Positions 15,491-23,642 of a stretch of DNA of 64,000 nt are shown here, in pieces. The notes under the pieces were generated by a model. The model saw nothing but the letters and a program-made list of their open reading frames with translations, was not told the DNA's origin and searched no databases. This DNA comes from an uncultured Pseudomonas sp. (GTDB lineage Bacteria > Pseudomonadota > Gammaproteobacteria > Pseudomonadales > Pseudomonadaceae), in NCBI RefSeq assembly GCF_946885955.1, contig NZ_CAMPHI010000027.1:6107-70106 (forward strand). Reading direction: 5' to 3'. Position numbers and translations under genes: made by a program. Numbering within the stretch: the stretch's first letter is position 1; every line of letters begins with the position of its first letter.

Positions 15491-18208
15491 ATGACCCATT
15501 CCCATCAGATCACCGCCTCCACCTGCTGCTATTGCGGCGTGGGCTGTGGCGTGCTGATCGAACACGATGACGAGAAGATCCTCGGCGTTCAGGGCGATCC
15601 CGAGCACCCGGCCAATTTCGGCAAGCTATGCAGCAAGGGCTCGACCCTACACCTGACCGGCGACCTCGATGCCCGCGCGCTTTACCCCGAGCTGCGTCTG
15701 GGTAAGGGCCTGGCGCGTGCGCGCACGGACTGGGACAGCGCCCTGGATCATGCCGCCAATGTCTTCGCCGAAACCATTCGCGAGCACGGCCCGGACAGCG
15801 TCGCGTTCTACATCTCCGGTCAACTGCTGACCGAGGACTACTACGCCTTCAACAAGCTGGCCCGCGCCCTGGTCGGCACCAACAACATCGACAGCAACTC
15901 ACGCCTGTGCATGTCCTCGGCTGTGGTCGGCTACAAGCGCAGCCTTGGCGCCGACGCACCGCCATGCAGTTACGAGGACATCGAGCAGAGCGATTGCCTG
16001 CTGATTGCCGGCAGCAACATGGCCTACGCCCACCCGGTGCTGTTCCGTCGTCTGGAAGAGGCCAAGGCCAAACGCCCGGACATGCAAGTCATAGTCATCG
16101 ACCCACGGCGTACCGACACCTGCGACCTGGCAGACCTGCACCTGCCGATCGTTCCGGGAACCGACGTCGCGCTGTTTCACGGCATCCTGCATATCCTCAT
16201 GTGGGAAGGCTGGATCGACCGCGCCTATATCGACGCCCACACCGAAGGCTTCGATGCGCTGAAAACCCTGGTGCGCGACTACAGCCCGCAGATGGTCAGC
16301 GAACTCTGCGGCATCAGCCAGGAAAGCCTGCAGCAATGCGCGCGGATGATCGGCAGCGCGCCGAGCTTTCTTTCGCTCTGGTGCATGGGCCTCAACCAGT
16401 CGAGCAGCGGCAGCGCGAAAAACAGCGCACTGATCAACCTGCACCTGGCCACCGGGCAGATCGGCAAACCCGGTGCTGGCCCCTTCTCCCTGACCGGCCA
16501 ACCGAATGCCATGGGCGGCCGCGAAACCGGCAGCCTGTCCAACCTGCTGCCTGGCCATCGCGATGCGGCGAATGCACAGCACCGCACCGAGGTTGCCGAT
16601 TACTGGGGCGTCGAGGCGCTACCGGAAAGCACCGGACTGACCGCCATCGAACTGTTCGAAGCGGTGCGGGCTGGCAAGGTCAAGGCCTTGTGGATCGCCT
16701 GCACCAACCCGGCGCAATCGCTGCCCGACCAGAACAAGGTGCATGAAGCGCTGGCCGCCTGCCCATTTGTGGTGGTGCAGGAAGCCTTTTTCACCACCGA
16801 GACCTGCCATTACGCCGACCTACTGCTGCCCGCCGCTAGCTGGGGCGAGAAGGAAGGCACCGTGACCAACTCCGAGCGCCGCGTCAGCCATGTACGCCGC
16901 GCCGTGTCCGCGCCCGCGGAGGCGCGGCCGGATTGGGCGATCACCACGGATTTCGCCCGCCGTTTAGAAAAACTGCTACGCCCCGGCCTGCCCAGCCTGT
17001 TCGGCTTCTCCAACCCCATGGAGTTGTTCGACGAGTACAAACACCTGACCGCCAAGCGCGACCTCGATCTATCGGGGCTCAGCTACGCGATTCTGGATAA
17101 CCAAGGTCCCCAGCAATGGCCGTTCCCGGCCGGCGCTACCCAGGGCACCGCGCGCCTGTATGGCGACGGCCGCTTCCCCACCGCCAATACGCGTGCGCAG
17201 TTCCATGCCGACCCGTACCGCGCGCCCAAGGAAAAGCGCGAGACGCGCTACTCGCTGACGCTCAATACCGGCCGCCTGCGCGATCAGTGGCACGGCATGA
17301 GCCGCACCGGCACCGCCGCACGCCTGTTCGGCCATGTCGAGGATGCCGTGCTTAGCCTGCACCCCGACGAATTGCGCCGGCGTCGCCTGCAAAGCGGCGA
17401 TCTGATCAAGGTACGTAGTCGTCGCGGCAGCCTTATCGTGCCGGTGCAGGCCGACGACTCGGTACGTTCCGGCCAAGCCTACCTGCCGATGCATTGGGGC
17501 GATCGCTTTCTCAAAGGCCTGGGCACCAATGTGCTGACCCAGCCGGCGTTCGACCCGCTGTCGAAACAGCCTGAGCTCAAGCATGCCGGCATCGAGGTGG
17601 AAAAGGTCGAGCTGCCCTGGACGTTTTTCGCCCTGGTCGAAGGCGAGGTGCAAACACGCTTCCAGGCCCTACGCCCGCTATTCGAAGGTTTCGCCTACGC
17701 CAACCTGACATTGACCGGCCGCGAGCGCCCCGCCCTGCTGATCCGCGCCGCCAGCACCGTGGCGCCGCAGCCTGAATTGCTGGCGCAGATCGATCGTTTG
17801 CTCGACCTGCATCAAGGCCCGGTGCTGGCCTACGACGACCCACGCAAAGCCGTCGGCAAGCGCGTACGCATCGAAGAAGGTCGCATTGTCAGCCTGCGCC
17901 TGGCCGGAGAAACCATCGCCCGCGACTGGCTGAAAAGCCTGTGGAGCGAAGGCCAGGCCGATGCCGACCTGCGCCGCTGGTTGCTCGCGCCACTGTCCAC
18001 CCCACCTGGCGCCGCCAGCGGCAAGAAAGCCGGCAAGACCCTGTGCAACTGCCTGAACGTCAGCGAAGACGCGGTCTGCGCCGGCATCGCCCGTGGCCTC
18101 GACCTCGCTGGGCTGAAACAGGAGCTCAAGTGCGGCACCAGTTGCGGCTCCTGCGTACCCGAGATCAAACGCCTGCTGGCCACCCAGCCGGCAGTAGTGA
18201 ACGCATAA
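15491..18208 (+). CDS. Assimilatory nitrate reductase, molybdopterin catalytic subunit
   Basis: A 905-residue cytoplasmic enzyme reducing nitrate to nitrite. The N-terminal [4Fe-4S] motif is Cys12-x2-Cys15-x3-Cys19-x27-Cys47. The bis-MGD molybdopterin oxidoreductase domain fills residues 50-560, with the metal-region Ser-Asn-Ser-Arg-Leu-Cys-Met segment near 137-143. The dinucleotide-binding domain (about 590-700) follows, and a C-terminal BFD-like [2Fe-2S] domain (about 850-895; Cys-Asn-Cys and Cys-Gly-Thr-Ser-Cys-Gly-Ser-Cys) receives electrons. It corresponds to PA1779 of P. aeruginosa. No separate electron-transfer subunit is encoded here, so the donor to the C-terminal cluster is unknown. 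Confidence 0.93.
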   Translation: MTHSHQITASTCCYCGVGCGVLIEHDDEKILGVQGDPEHPANFGKLCSKGSTLHLTGDLDARALYPELRLGKGLARARTDWDSALDHAANVFAETIREHGPDSVAFYISGQLLTEDYYAFNKLARALVGTNNIDSNSRLCMSSAVVGYKRSLGADAPPCSYEDIEQSDCLLIAGSNMAYAHPVLFRRLEEAKAKRPDMQVIVIDPRRTDTCDLADLHLPIVPGTDVALFHGILHILMWEGWIDRAYIDAHTEGFDALKTLVRDYSPQMVSELCGISQESLQQCARMIGSAPSFLSLWCMGLNQSSSGSAKNSALINLHLATGQIGKPGAGPFSLTGQPNAMGGRETGSLSNLLPGHRDAANAQHRTEVADYWGVEALPESTGLTAIELFEAVRAGKVKALWIACTNPAQSLPDQNKVHEALAACPFVVVQEAFFTTETCHYADLLLPAASWGEKEGTVTNSERRVSHVRRAVSAPAEARPDWAITTDFARRLEKLLRPGLPSLFGFSNPMELFDEYKHLTAKRDLDLSGLSYAILDNQGPQQWPFPAGATQGTARLYGDGRFPTANTRAQFHADPYRAPKEKRETRYSLTLNTGRLRDQWHGMSRTGTAARLFGHVEDAVLSLHPDELRRRRLQSGDLIKVRSRRGSLIVPVQADDSVRSGQAYLPMHWGDRFLKGLGTNVLTQPAFDPLSKQPELKHAGIEVEKVELPWTFFALVEGEVQTRFQALRPLFEGFAYANLTLTGRERPALLIRAASTVAPQPELLAQIDRLLDLHQGPVLAYDDPRKAVGKRVRIEEGRIVSLRLAGETIARDWLKSLWSEGQADADLRRWLLAPLSTPPGAASGKKAGKTLCNCLNVSEDAVCAGIARGLDLAGLKQELKCGTSCGSCVPEIKRLLATQPAVVNA

Positions 18209-18222
18209 CCGAGGAATTCGAT

Positions 18223-18960
18223 ATGAGCGCAAAAGTCTGGCTGGTCGGTGCAGGCCCGGGTGACCCGGAGCTGTTGACCCTCAAAGCGGTACGCGCGCTG
18301 AACCAGGCCGAAGTCGTGATGATCGACGACCTGGTCAACCCCGCCGTATTGGAACACTGCGCCAACGCGCGGGTGCTGCAGGTGGGCAAGCGCGGCGGTT
18401 GTCGCTCCACGCCCCAGGCGTTTATCCATCGTCTGATGCTGCGTTACGCGCGTCAGGGCAAATGCGTGGTGCGCCTGAAAGGTGGCGACCCATGCATCTT
18501 CGGTCGTGGCAGCGAAGAAGCCGATTGGCTGATCGCCCATGGCATTGAGGTGGAGATGGTCAATGGCATCACCGCGGGGCTGGCCGGTGCGACCAACTGC
18601 GGCATCCCCCTGACTTTGCGCGGCGTGGCCCGCGGCGTGACCCTGATCACCGCGCACACCCAGGACGACAGCACGCTGAACTGGCAGGCCCTGGCCCAGG
18701 GCGGCACCACCCTGGTGGTCTATATGGGCGTCGCCAAACTGCCGGAAATCCGCGAAAGCCTGTTGGCCGGTGGTATGCGCGCCGACATGCCGGTGGCGCT
18801 GATCGAAAACGCCTCCCTGCCCCAACAACGCGAATGCCGCAGCTCGCTTGCCGCCATGCAACAGGATGCCCTCGACTTCCAGTTGAAAAGCCCGGCCATC
18901 CTGGTCATCGGCGAAGTCGCCGCGCAGCAGCAAGTACTGGCTGCTGCCATGAGTGCCTAA
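18223..18960 (+). CDS. cobA: Uroporphyrinogen-III C-methyltransferase
   Basis: A 245-residue SUMT enzyme that methylates uroporphyrinogen III twice with S-adenosylmethionine to give precorrin-2, the first step to sirohaem, the cofactor of NirB. It has the SAM-binding Gly9-Ala-Gly-Pro-Gly-Asp14 motif and the Arg-Leu-Lys-Gly-Gly-Asp-Pro motif typical of the family. It lacks the oxidase/ferrochelatase domain of CysG, so later steps are encoded elsewhere. Start 18223 has GAGGAA upstream. It is last in the nirB operon, so cofactor supply is co-regulated with nitrite reductase. Confidence 0.93.
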   Translation: MSAKVWLVGAGPGDPELLTLKAVRALNQAEVVMIDDLVNPAVLEHCANARVLQVGKRGGCRSTPQAFIHRLMLRYARQGKCVVRLKGGDPCIFGRGSEEADWLIAHGIEVEMVNGITAGLAGATNCGIPLTLRGVARGVTLITAHTQDDSTLNWQALAQGGTTLVVYMGVAKLPEIRESLLAGGMRADMPVALIENASLPQQRECRSSLAAMQQDALDFQLKSPAILVIGEVAAQQQVLAAAMSA

Positions 18961-18990
18961 CCGCTTCGCGCTCCTGCGGAGTAGTTCTTA

Positions 18991-19015
18991 GCCCGGCAAT
19001 AGCCGGGCTTTTTTT
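18991..19015 (+). terminator. Intrinsic terminator of the nirB operon
   Basis: A perfect 7-bp stem GCCCGGC-aata-GCCGGGC is followed by seven T, 30 bases after the cobA stop. Confidence 0.9.
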
Positions 19016-19101
19016 ATTCTCGTATTTATGTCGACTACGACAAGGACCAATGACCTAAACATTTGAAAACTTCGCACGCGATAAACTTTTCTGCAGGCAA
19101 A

Positions 19102-19127
19102 GAAAAACCCGACCAGGGCCGGGTTTT
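19102..19127 (-). terminator. Intrinsic terminator of oprF
   Basis: Read on the minus strand, AACCCGGCC pairs with GGTCGGGTT (one mismatch region in the loop), followed by TTTTTC. It lies 18 bases beyond the oprF stop codon. Confidence 0.85.
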
Positions 19128-19144
19128 CCATAAAGCCAGAGCTG

Positions 19145-20137
19145 TTACTGCTTGATCTGAGCTTCTACTTCGGCTTCTACGCGACGGTTGATCGCACGAC
19201 CGCTATCGGTAGCGTTATCGGCAACCGGACGCGATTCGCCGTAGCCGGCGGCATTAACGCGCTCGCCTTCCACGCCGTACTGGTTGATCAGTACATCGCG
19301 AACGGCGTTGGCGCGACGCTCGGACAGCTTCTGGTTGTATGCGTCGGTGCCTACGGAGTCGGTGTGACCTTCGACGGTGGTGCTGGTCTGCGGGTACTGC
19401 TTCATGAAATCAGCCAGGTTCTGAATATCGCTGTAGCTTTCTTCCTTGACGCGAGCCTTGTCGAAATCGAATTTGACGTCCAGTTCGACGCGAACGGTTT
19501 CCATCGGCTCTTCGGTAACGACCGGTTCAGCGATCGGCTCGGGAGCGGCTTCGATAACCTGTGCCACCGGACGGCTGCTACCGCCGAAGTTCAGACCGAC
19601 GCCTACACCGGCTTGCCATTCGGTGTTTTCAGTATCCAGGCTGTGCAGCACATCGACACCGGCCTTGGCGAAGAACATTTCGTTGAAGTAGTACTTGGCA
19701 CCAGCACCGACCATGGCGAAAGTGGTCTTGTCATCGCCGCGGGTGAAGGTGTTATCCAGTTCCTGGTGGCCGAAACCGGCGGAGACATAAGGACGCAGGC
19801 TTTGTGCGGCCGGAGTACCGAAGTGGTACAAGGCTTCCACAGTGCTCAAGCTGCCATCGATCTGCTCGCGGCCGTGGGTGGAACCCGGCAAGGTGTCCTG
19901 AGAGCGGATGCTGCGGTAAGTACCATGGGACAAATTCAGCGATACATCATCGTTCAAGTAATAGCCGATGCTGCCGCCGAACAAGTTGCCATCGGTTACT
20001 TCACGATTGCTTTCGGTAAAAGAGCGCTTACCAAAGGCTTCCACTTCGACCGCGCCTTGACCCTGAGCCAACACGTTGAGAGACGAGGTAGCCAGCAGTG
20101 AGCCAATGACAACGCCAAAAGTGTTCTTCGATTTCAT
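19145..20137 (-). CDS. oprF: Major outer-membrane porin OprF
   Basis: A 330-residue OmpA-family protein. The signal peptide is cleaved after Ala24. Residues 25-175 form an 8-stranded beta barrel, followed by a Pro/Glu-rich hinge (about 185-205). The C-terminal OmpA peptidoglycan-binding domain (about 210-325) includes Gly-His-Thr-Asp-Ser-Val-Gly-Thr and Leu-Ser-Glu-Arg-Arg-Ala. It anchors the outer membrane to peptidoglycan and forms a slow general porin. The cysteine-containing loop of P. aeruginosa OprF is absent: there is no Cys at all. It lies downstream of sigX, whose sigma factor is known to activate oprF in Pseudomonas. Confidence 0.95.
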   Translation of the reverse strand: MKSKNTFGVVIGSLLATSSLNVLAQGQGAVEVEAFGKRSFTESNREVTDGNLFGGSIGYYLNDDVSLNLSHGTYRSIRSQDTLPGSTHGREQIDGSLSTVEALYHFGTPAAQSLRPYVSAGFGHQELDNTFTRGDDKTTFAMVGAGAKYYFNEMFFAKAGVDVLHSLDTENTEWQAGVGVGLNFGGSSRPVAQVIEAAPEPIAEPVVTEEPMETVRVELDVKFDFDKARVKEESYSDIQNLADFMKQYPQTSTTVEGHTDSVGTDAYNQKLSERRANAVRDVLINQYGVEGERVNAAGYGESRPVADNATDSGRAINRRVEAEVEAQIKQ

Positions 20138-20195
20138 TTGTGATCCCTATCTTGGTGGTCAGTAAGTTATCTCGCGCACGCGCAAGAAAACTCAG

Positions 20196-20222
20196 CCGGC
20201 AATCCTCATAAGGATTAACCGG
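20196..20222 (-). other. Hairpin in sigX-oprF intergenic leader
   Basis: AATCCT-cata-AGGATT, flanked by CCGG on both sides, gives a 6+4 bp stem. It lies in the 104-base gap between the sigX stop and the oprF start. On the minus strand it is followed by CTGAGTTTTCTTG, a poor U tract. It may act as a leaky attenuator separating sigX and oprF expression or as part of the oprF 5' untranslated region. Confidence 0.45.
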
Positions 20223-20241
20223 AAAGTTTGACGCAAATGGT

Positions 20242-20835
20242 TTAGTTAAGTTCAGGCGTGTCGGAGAATCTTTCACGGAGCCGATCGAGGGCTCGCTTAT
20301 AGCGCATTTTGGTGGCGCTCAGGCCCATGTGCATGATATCTGCAATTTCTTGAAACTCCAGCTCGGCGACAAAGCGCAGCACTAATATTTCTCTGTCGAT
20401 GGGGTTGACATGTACCAACCAACGGTCAAGTCCACCACGATCCTCGATCTTCGGCGCCTTTTCTTCGACGGCTTCTTCCAGCGGGTCCAAACTTAAAGCG
20501 TCCATCAAACGACGCTTGCGCCGTTCTTTACGGTACTGGGTAATGCATTCGTTATAGGTAATGCTGTATAGCCAGGTTTTAAACTTCGACTTGCCCTCGA
20601 AGTTTTTCAAACCATAAAGAACTTTAAGCATGACCTCCTGGCACACGTCGTCGGCATCACGATCATTGCCCAAATAGCGAGCGCACACATTGAACAGCGT
20701 GCGCTGATAACGACGCATCAGCTCTTCGTAGGCTCGGGTGATATGGAACAATTCGTCGTGGGCACGCGCGACCAGCTCTTCGTCCGAAAGCTCGCGAGGG
20801 TCATAGCGCACAGGTAGCGTTTGGGCTTTATTCAA
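20242..20835 (-). CDS. sigX: ECF sigma factor SigX
   Basis: A 197-residue extracytoplasmic-function sigma factor. Region 2 (about 40-110) includes the -10 recognition helix with Asp-Ala-Asp-Asp-Val-Cys-Gln-Glu-Val. Region 4 (about 140-190) includes the helix-turn-helix Gln-Glu-Ile-Ala-Asp-Ile-Met-His-Met-Gly-Leu-Ser. The start is TTG, as expected from the conserved N-terminus of known SigX. SigX controls oprF and membrane/fatty-acid homeostasis in Pseudomonas. No anti-sigma gene is adjacent; instead the upstream cmaX-crfX-cmpX group is conserved here. Confidence 0.95.
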   Translation of the reverse strand: MNKAQTLPVRYDPRELSDEELVARAHDELFHITRAYEELMRRYQRTLFNVCARYLGNDRDADDVCQEVMLKVLYGLKNFEGKSKFKTWLYSITYNECITQYRKERRKRRLMDALSLDPLEEAVEEKAPKIEDRGGLDRWLVHVNPIDREILVLRFVAELEFQEIADIMHMGLSATKMRYKRALDRLRERFSDTPELN

Positions 20836-20932
20836 AACGAGTTGGGCCGACAGTCAGGACAAAAGCCGCCGCGCCAGAAATCGGCTGGCCGGCGGCATAC
20901 ATTAGCAGGGATTGCATGAACAGTGCGGTGCC

Positions 20933-21757
20933 TTAGTGGCTGTTTACCCGCTGCTCGAGCAAGGTCCGATTGGCGATGGACACCAGTTCGCCCGCATCGG
21001 TTAACAGAATAGTCTTGGCCGTGCCAATTTCTTCGATCTGCCCTTCTATCTCACCCACTTGAATCTGCTGCCCCACCTGATACAGCTCCCGCACGTAGAT
21101 GCCGGCGAGAATCTGCCCGACGATCTCCCGGCTGCCCAGGCCCAGCGCCAACGCGACGGCCAGGCCCACGGACGTCAGCACGATGGCGATTACGGTGTTG
21201 AGCAGGTCGGTCTTGACCTCCAACTGACCAATGGCCACCGAAATACTGATGATGATCACGAAGCCCTGAGCGATGCGGGCCAGGCCATGGGCGTAGTCCA
21301 ACCCCACCCCTTCTGCTGCGCCGCGCACCAGGCCGCTGACCAGCTGCGCCAACAGTACGCCGGCCACCAGCACCAGCGCCGCGCCAAACACCTTGGGCAG
21401 GTACGAGGCGAGCACATCGAGCGTCGCCGAGACCCGTTCCAGGCCGAGCGATTCCGCCGCCGAGACGAGGAAGATCAGCAGCACGAACCAATAGATGATT
21501 TTGCCGATCAAGGTCGACACAGGCACCTGGATGCCGGCGCGGCTGAGCAGCTTGGTCAGACCGGTACCCGCCATCAGACGGTCCAGACCGATCTTGCCGA
21601 GCAGCTTCGAGAGCAAGGTGTCGAGCAGCTTGGCCACGACGAAACCGAGCAACACCAGAATCAGCGCCACAAACAGGTTCGGAATGAACACAGCGACTTT
21701 GGTCCAGAGCGCGGTCATCGCGGCTACCAGGCTTTGAGTCCAGGGATCGAGTTCCAT
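20933..21757 (-). CDS. cmpX: MscS-type mechanosensitive channel CmpX
   Basis: A 274-residue inner-membrane protein with about five hydrophobic helices: 23-45, 84-102, 120-143, 165-183 and a final Gly/Ala-rich pore-like helix at 190-212. A small beta domain of the MscS type follows (residues about 215-265). It belongs to the TM-helix-repeat subgroup of small-conductance channels. It sits one base after crfX, in the conserved cmaX-crfX-cmpX-sigX-oprF block, and is thought to respond to membrane stress and influence SigX activity. Confidence 0.9.
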   Translation of the reverse strand: MELDPWTQSLVAAMTALWTKVAVFIPNLFVALILVLLGFVVAKLLDTLLSKLLGKIGLDRLMAGTGLTKLLSRAGIQVPVSTLIGKIIYWFVLLIFLVSAAESLGLERVSATLDVLASYLPKVFGAALVLVAGVLLAQLVSGLVRGAAEGVGLDYAHGLARIAQGFVIIISISVAIGQLEVKTDLLNTVIAIVLTSVGLAVALALGLGSREIVGQILAGIYVRELYQVGQQIQVGEIEGQIEEIGTAKTILLTDAGELVSIANRTLLEQRVNSH

Positions 21758-21758
21758 T

Positions 21759-22004
21759 TCAGTCAGCCTTATCAGTAGAACGAGCGGAAGTAGGACGGCG
21801 GGACACTGGTGCGATATGCGCGGAGCCGTTATTCAGGGCGATCATCAAGGCACCGAGCCAATGCCCGACCACCGCGAACAGATCGCCGGCACCGACCTGG
21901 CGGTTGGCTGTCTTCAATACGCGATGCAGGCACGCGTCATCATCGTGCGACGACGACGGCGACTTGAGCAGATCGCGTAGGGATTCTTCAAAAGGATCGT
22001 GCAT
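21759..22004 (-). CDS. crfX: Small protein CrfX
   Basis: An 81-residue protein whose start at 22004 is chosen for its GAGGC site. The N-terminus is acidic (Asp-Pro-Phe-Glu-Glu-Ser-Leu) and contains a Ser-His-Asp stretch. A short hydrophobic segment (about residues 44-58) may touch the membrane. No enzymatic motif is visible. Position and size match crfX (PA1774), between cmaX and cmpX. Its function is not established. Confidence 0.8.
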   Translation of the reverse strand: MHDPFEESLRDLLKSPSSSHDDDACLHRVLKTANRQVGAGDLFAVVGHWLGALMIALNNGSAHIAPVSRRPTSARSTDKAD

Positions 22005-22058
22005 GGCGCGCCTCACGGGGTGTGTCGGCTAGACGAATCGAGAGCGGGGCAAGTCACA

Positions 22059-23054
22059 TCAGGCCCAGCGCAGACGGCGCAGCAACCACCACTGCCCCAG
22101 AGCCAGAGAAATCATCATCAGGCAGACGATGGGAAAACCGTAGGGGCTGTCTGCACCGGGAATACCGCCAACGTTGATACCCAGCAGCCCGGTGACAAAG
22201 GTAATGGGCAGAAACACCCCGGCGATGATGCCGAAGCGATACATCGTACGGTTCATGCGCTGGTCCATCCGCCGGTTTTCCGCTTCGAGCACCAGGCTGA
22301 CCCGCTCGCGGCTCAGTTCCAGCTCTTCCAGGTAACGGGTCAGGCGATTGTTCAGCTCGTTCCAGTAGCCGGTATCGTCGGCAACGAACCAGGGCGGCTG
22401 GTTGCGCGTCAGCTGCGCGTAGATATCGCGCTGCGGGGCGAGAAAGCGCCGTAGGCTGGCGGCGCGGCGGCGCATCTGCAGCAGCGTGGCGTGATCGGGC
22501 ACCGAGCGGTCGGCGGCATCGATCAGCTCTTCCTGCTCGTCGACCTGCTCGGACAGCTCCGTCACCAGATTTTCGATCTTGTCGGTCAGGTAGTGCGCCA
22601 GGCTCAGTATCAATTCGGACGCGGACTTCGGCCCTTTGCCGGCAGCCAATTCGGCGATCAGCTCTTCGGTGGCGCGCAAAGGACGCAAACGCAACGAAAT
22701 CACCCGGCGGGCGCTGGCGAAGATCCGCACCGAGACCATGTCTTCGGGCTCAGCCCCCGGATTGAGGTTGACGCCACGCAGAAACAGCAGCATTTCATGC
22801 TCGGGCAACGGCAGCAGTCGCGGCCGGGTGTTCTCTTCAAGTAGCAGGTCGCAGGCGAATTCGCTCAGACCGCTGTCATGGCGCAGCCAGGCCTGGGTCT
22901 GCGGATGGCCACGATCCCAATGCAGCCAGAGGCTTTCCTGCTCGGCCAGTTCGAGGCCCGCCAACTGCTCCTGGGCGAGCGCCCGGGCGCCACCCTGTCC
23001 ATCGAGGACAAAGGCATGCACCAGCCCCCACTTGCTGTTGTCCTGCTCGTACAT
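22059..23054 (-). CDS. cmaX: CorA/ZntB-family divalent cation transporter CmaX
   Basis: A 331-residue inner-membrane protein of the CorA superfamily. A large cytoplasmic funnel domain (residues 1-265, coiled-coil helices rich in Glu and Arg) precedes two C-terminal helices (about 270-290 and 303-322). The pore signature after helix 1 is Gly-Ile-Asn-Val-Gly-Gly-Ile-Pro, the Gly-x-Asn form typical of ZntB, not the Gly-Met-Asn of CorA. Zinc or another cation is therefore likelier than magnesium. ATG 23054 is preferred; an in-frame GTG at 23069 immediately after the rraA stop is the alternative. Part of the cmaX-crfX-cmpX block. Confidence 0.88.
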   Translation of the reverse strand: MYEQDNSKWGLVHAFVLDGQGGARALAQEQLAGLELAEQESLWLHWDRGHPQTQAWLRHDSGLSEFACDLLLEENTRPRLLPLPEHEMLLFLRGVNLNPGAEPEDMVSVRIFASARRVISLRLRPLRATEELIAELAAGKGPKSASELILSLAHYLTDKIENLVTELSEQVDEQEELIDAADRSVPDHATLLQMRRRAASLRRFLAPQRDIYAQLTRNQPPWFVADDTGYWNELNNRLTRYLEELELSRERVSLVLEAENRRMDQRMNRTMYRFGIIAGVFLPITFVTGLLGINVGGIPGADSPYGFPIVCLMMISLALGQWWLLRRLRWA

Positions 23055-23069
23055 CTGCGGATTCGGCAC

Positions 23070-23558
23070 CTATTCGGGCATCTTCAGTGCGCTCGGCGAC
23101 ACGATGATGCCGTTGTTGTCGGCATACAGGTATTCGCCCGGGCGGAAGGTGATACCGCCGAAGGTGACGGCGACATTCAGGTCACCGATGCCGCGCTTGT
23201 CGGTTTTCATCGGGTGACTGGCGAGGGCCTGAATGCCCAGATTGGTCTGCGCGAGCACGTCGACATCACGTACGCAGCCGTAAATCACAATGCCTTCCCA
23301 ACCATTTTTCGCCGCTTTTTCCGCCAGCATGTCGCCGAGCAAGGCACGGCGCAGGGAGGCGCCGCCGTCGACCACCATTACCTTGCCCTGCCCCGGCTGT
23401 TCGACCTGCTCCTTGACCAGGGAGTTGTCCTCGAAGCATTTGACGGTGACGATCTCGCCGCCGAAGGAATCGCGACCGCCGAAGTTGCTGAACATCGGCT
23501 CGACCACCTGCACCAGTTCCGGATAGGCATCGCACAAATCGGGGGTGATGTAATGCAT
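23070..23558 (-). CDS. rraA: RraA-family protein / putative 4-hydroxy-4-methyl-2-oxoglutarate aldolase
   Basis: A 162-residue protein of the RraA (RNase E inhibitor) fold. It carries the Asp76-x20-Arg97-Asp98 motif of class II pyruvate aldolases and oxaloacetate decarboxylases in this fold. E. coli RraA lacks this motif. It may therefore be an enzyme releasing pyruvate, not (or not only) a regulator of RNA turnover. Gly-Gly-Ala-Ser-Leu-Arg (65-70) forms the substrate loop. The stop codon directly abuts the alternative GTG of cmaX, so the genes are probably co-transcribed. Confidence 0.85.
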   Translation of the reverse strand: MHYITPDLCDAYPELVQVVEPMFSNFGGRDSFGGEIVTVKCFEDNSLVKEQVEQPGQGKVMVVDGGASLRRALLGDMLAEKAAKNGWEGIVIYGCVRDVDVLAQTNLGIQALASHPMKTDKRGIGDLNVAVTFGGITFRPGEYLYADNNGIIVSPSALKMPE

Positions 23559-23642
23559 GGAAAAACTCCTTGTTGGCAGTGAACGTCGGGCTCGCCGCGC
23601 GATAACGACGCGGTCAACCTGGTAAAGCTTGTCGCCCGCATC

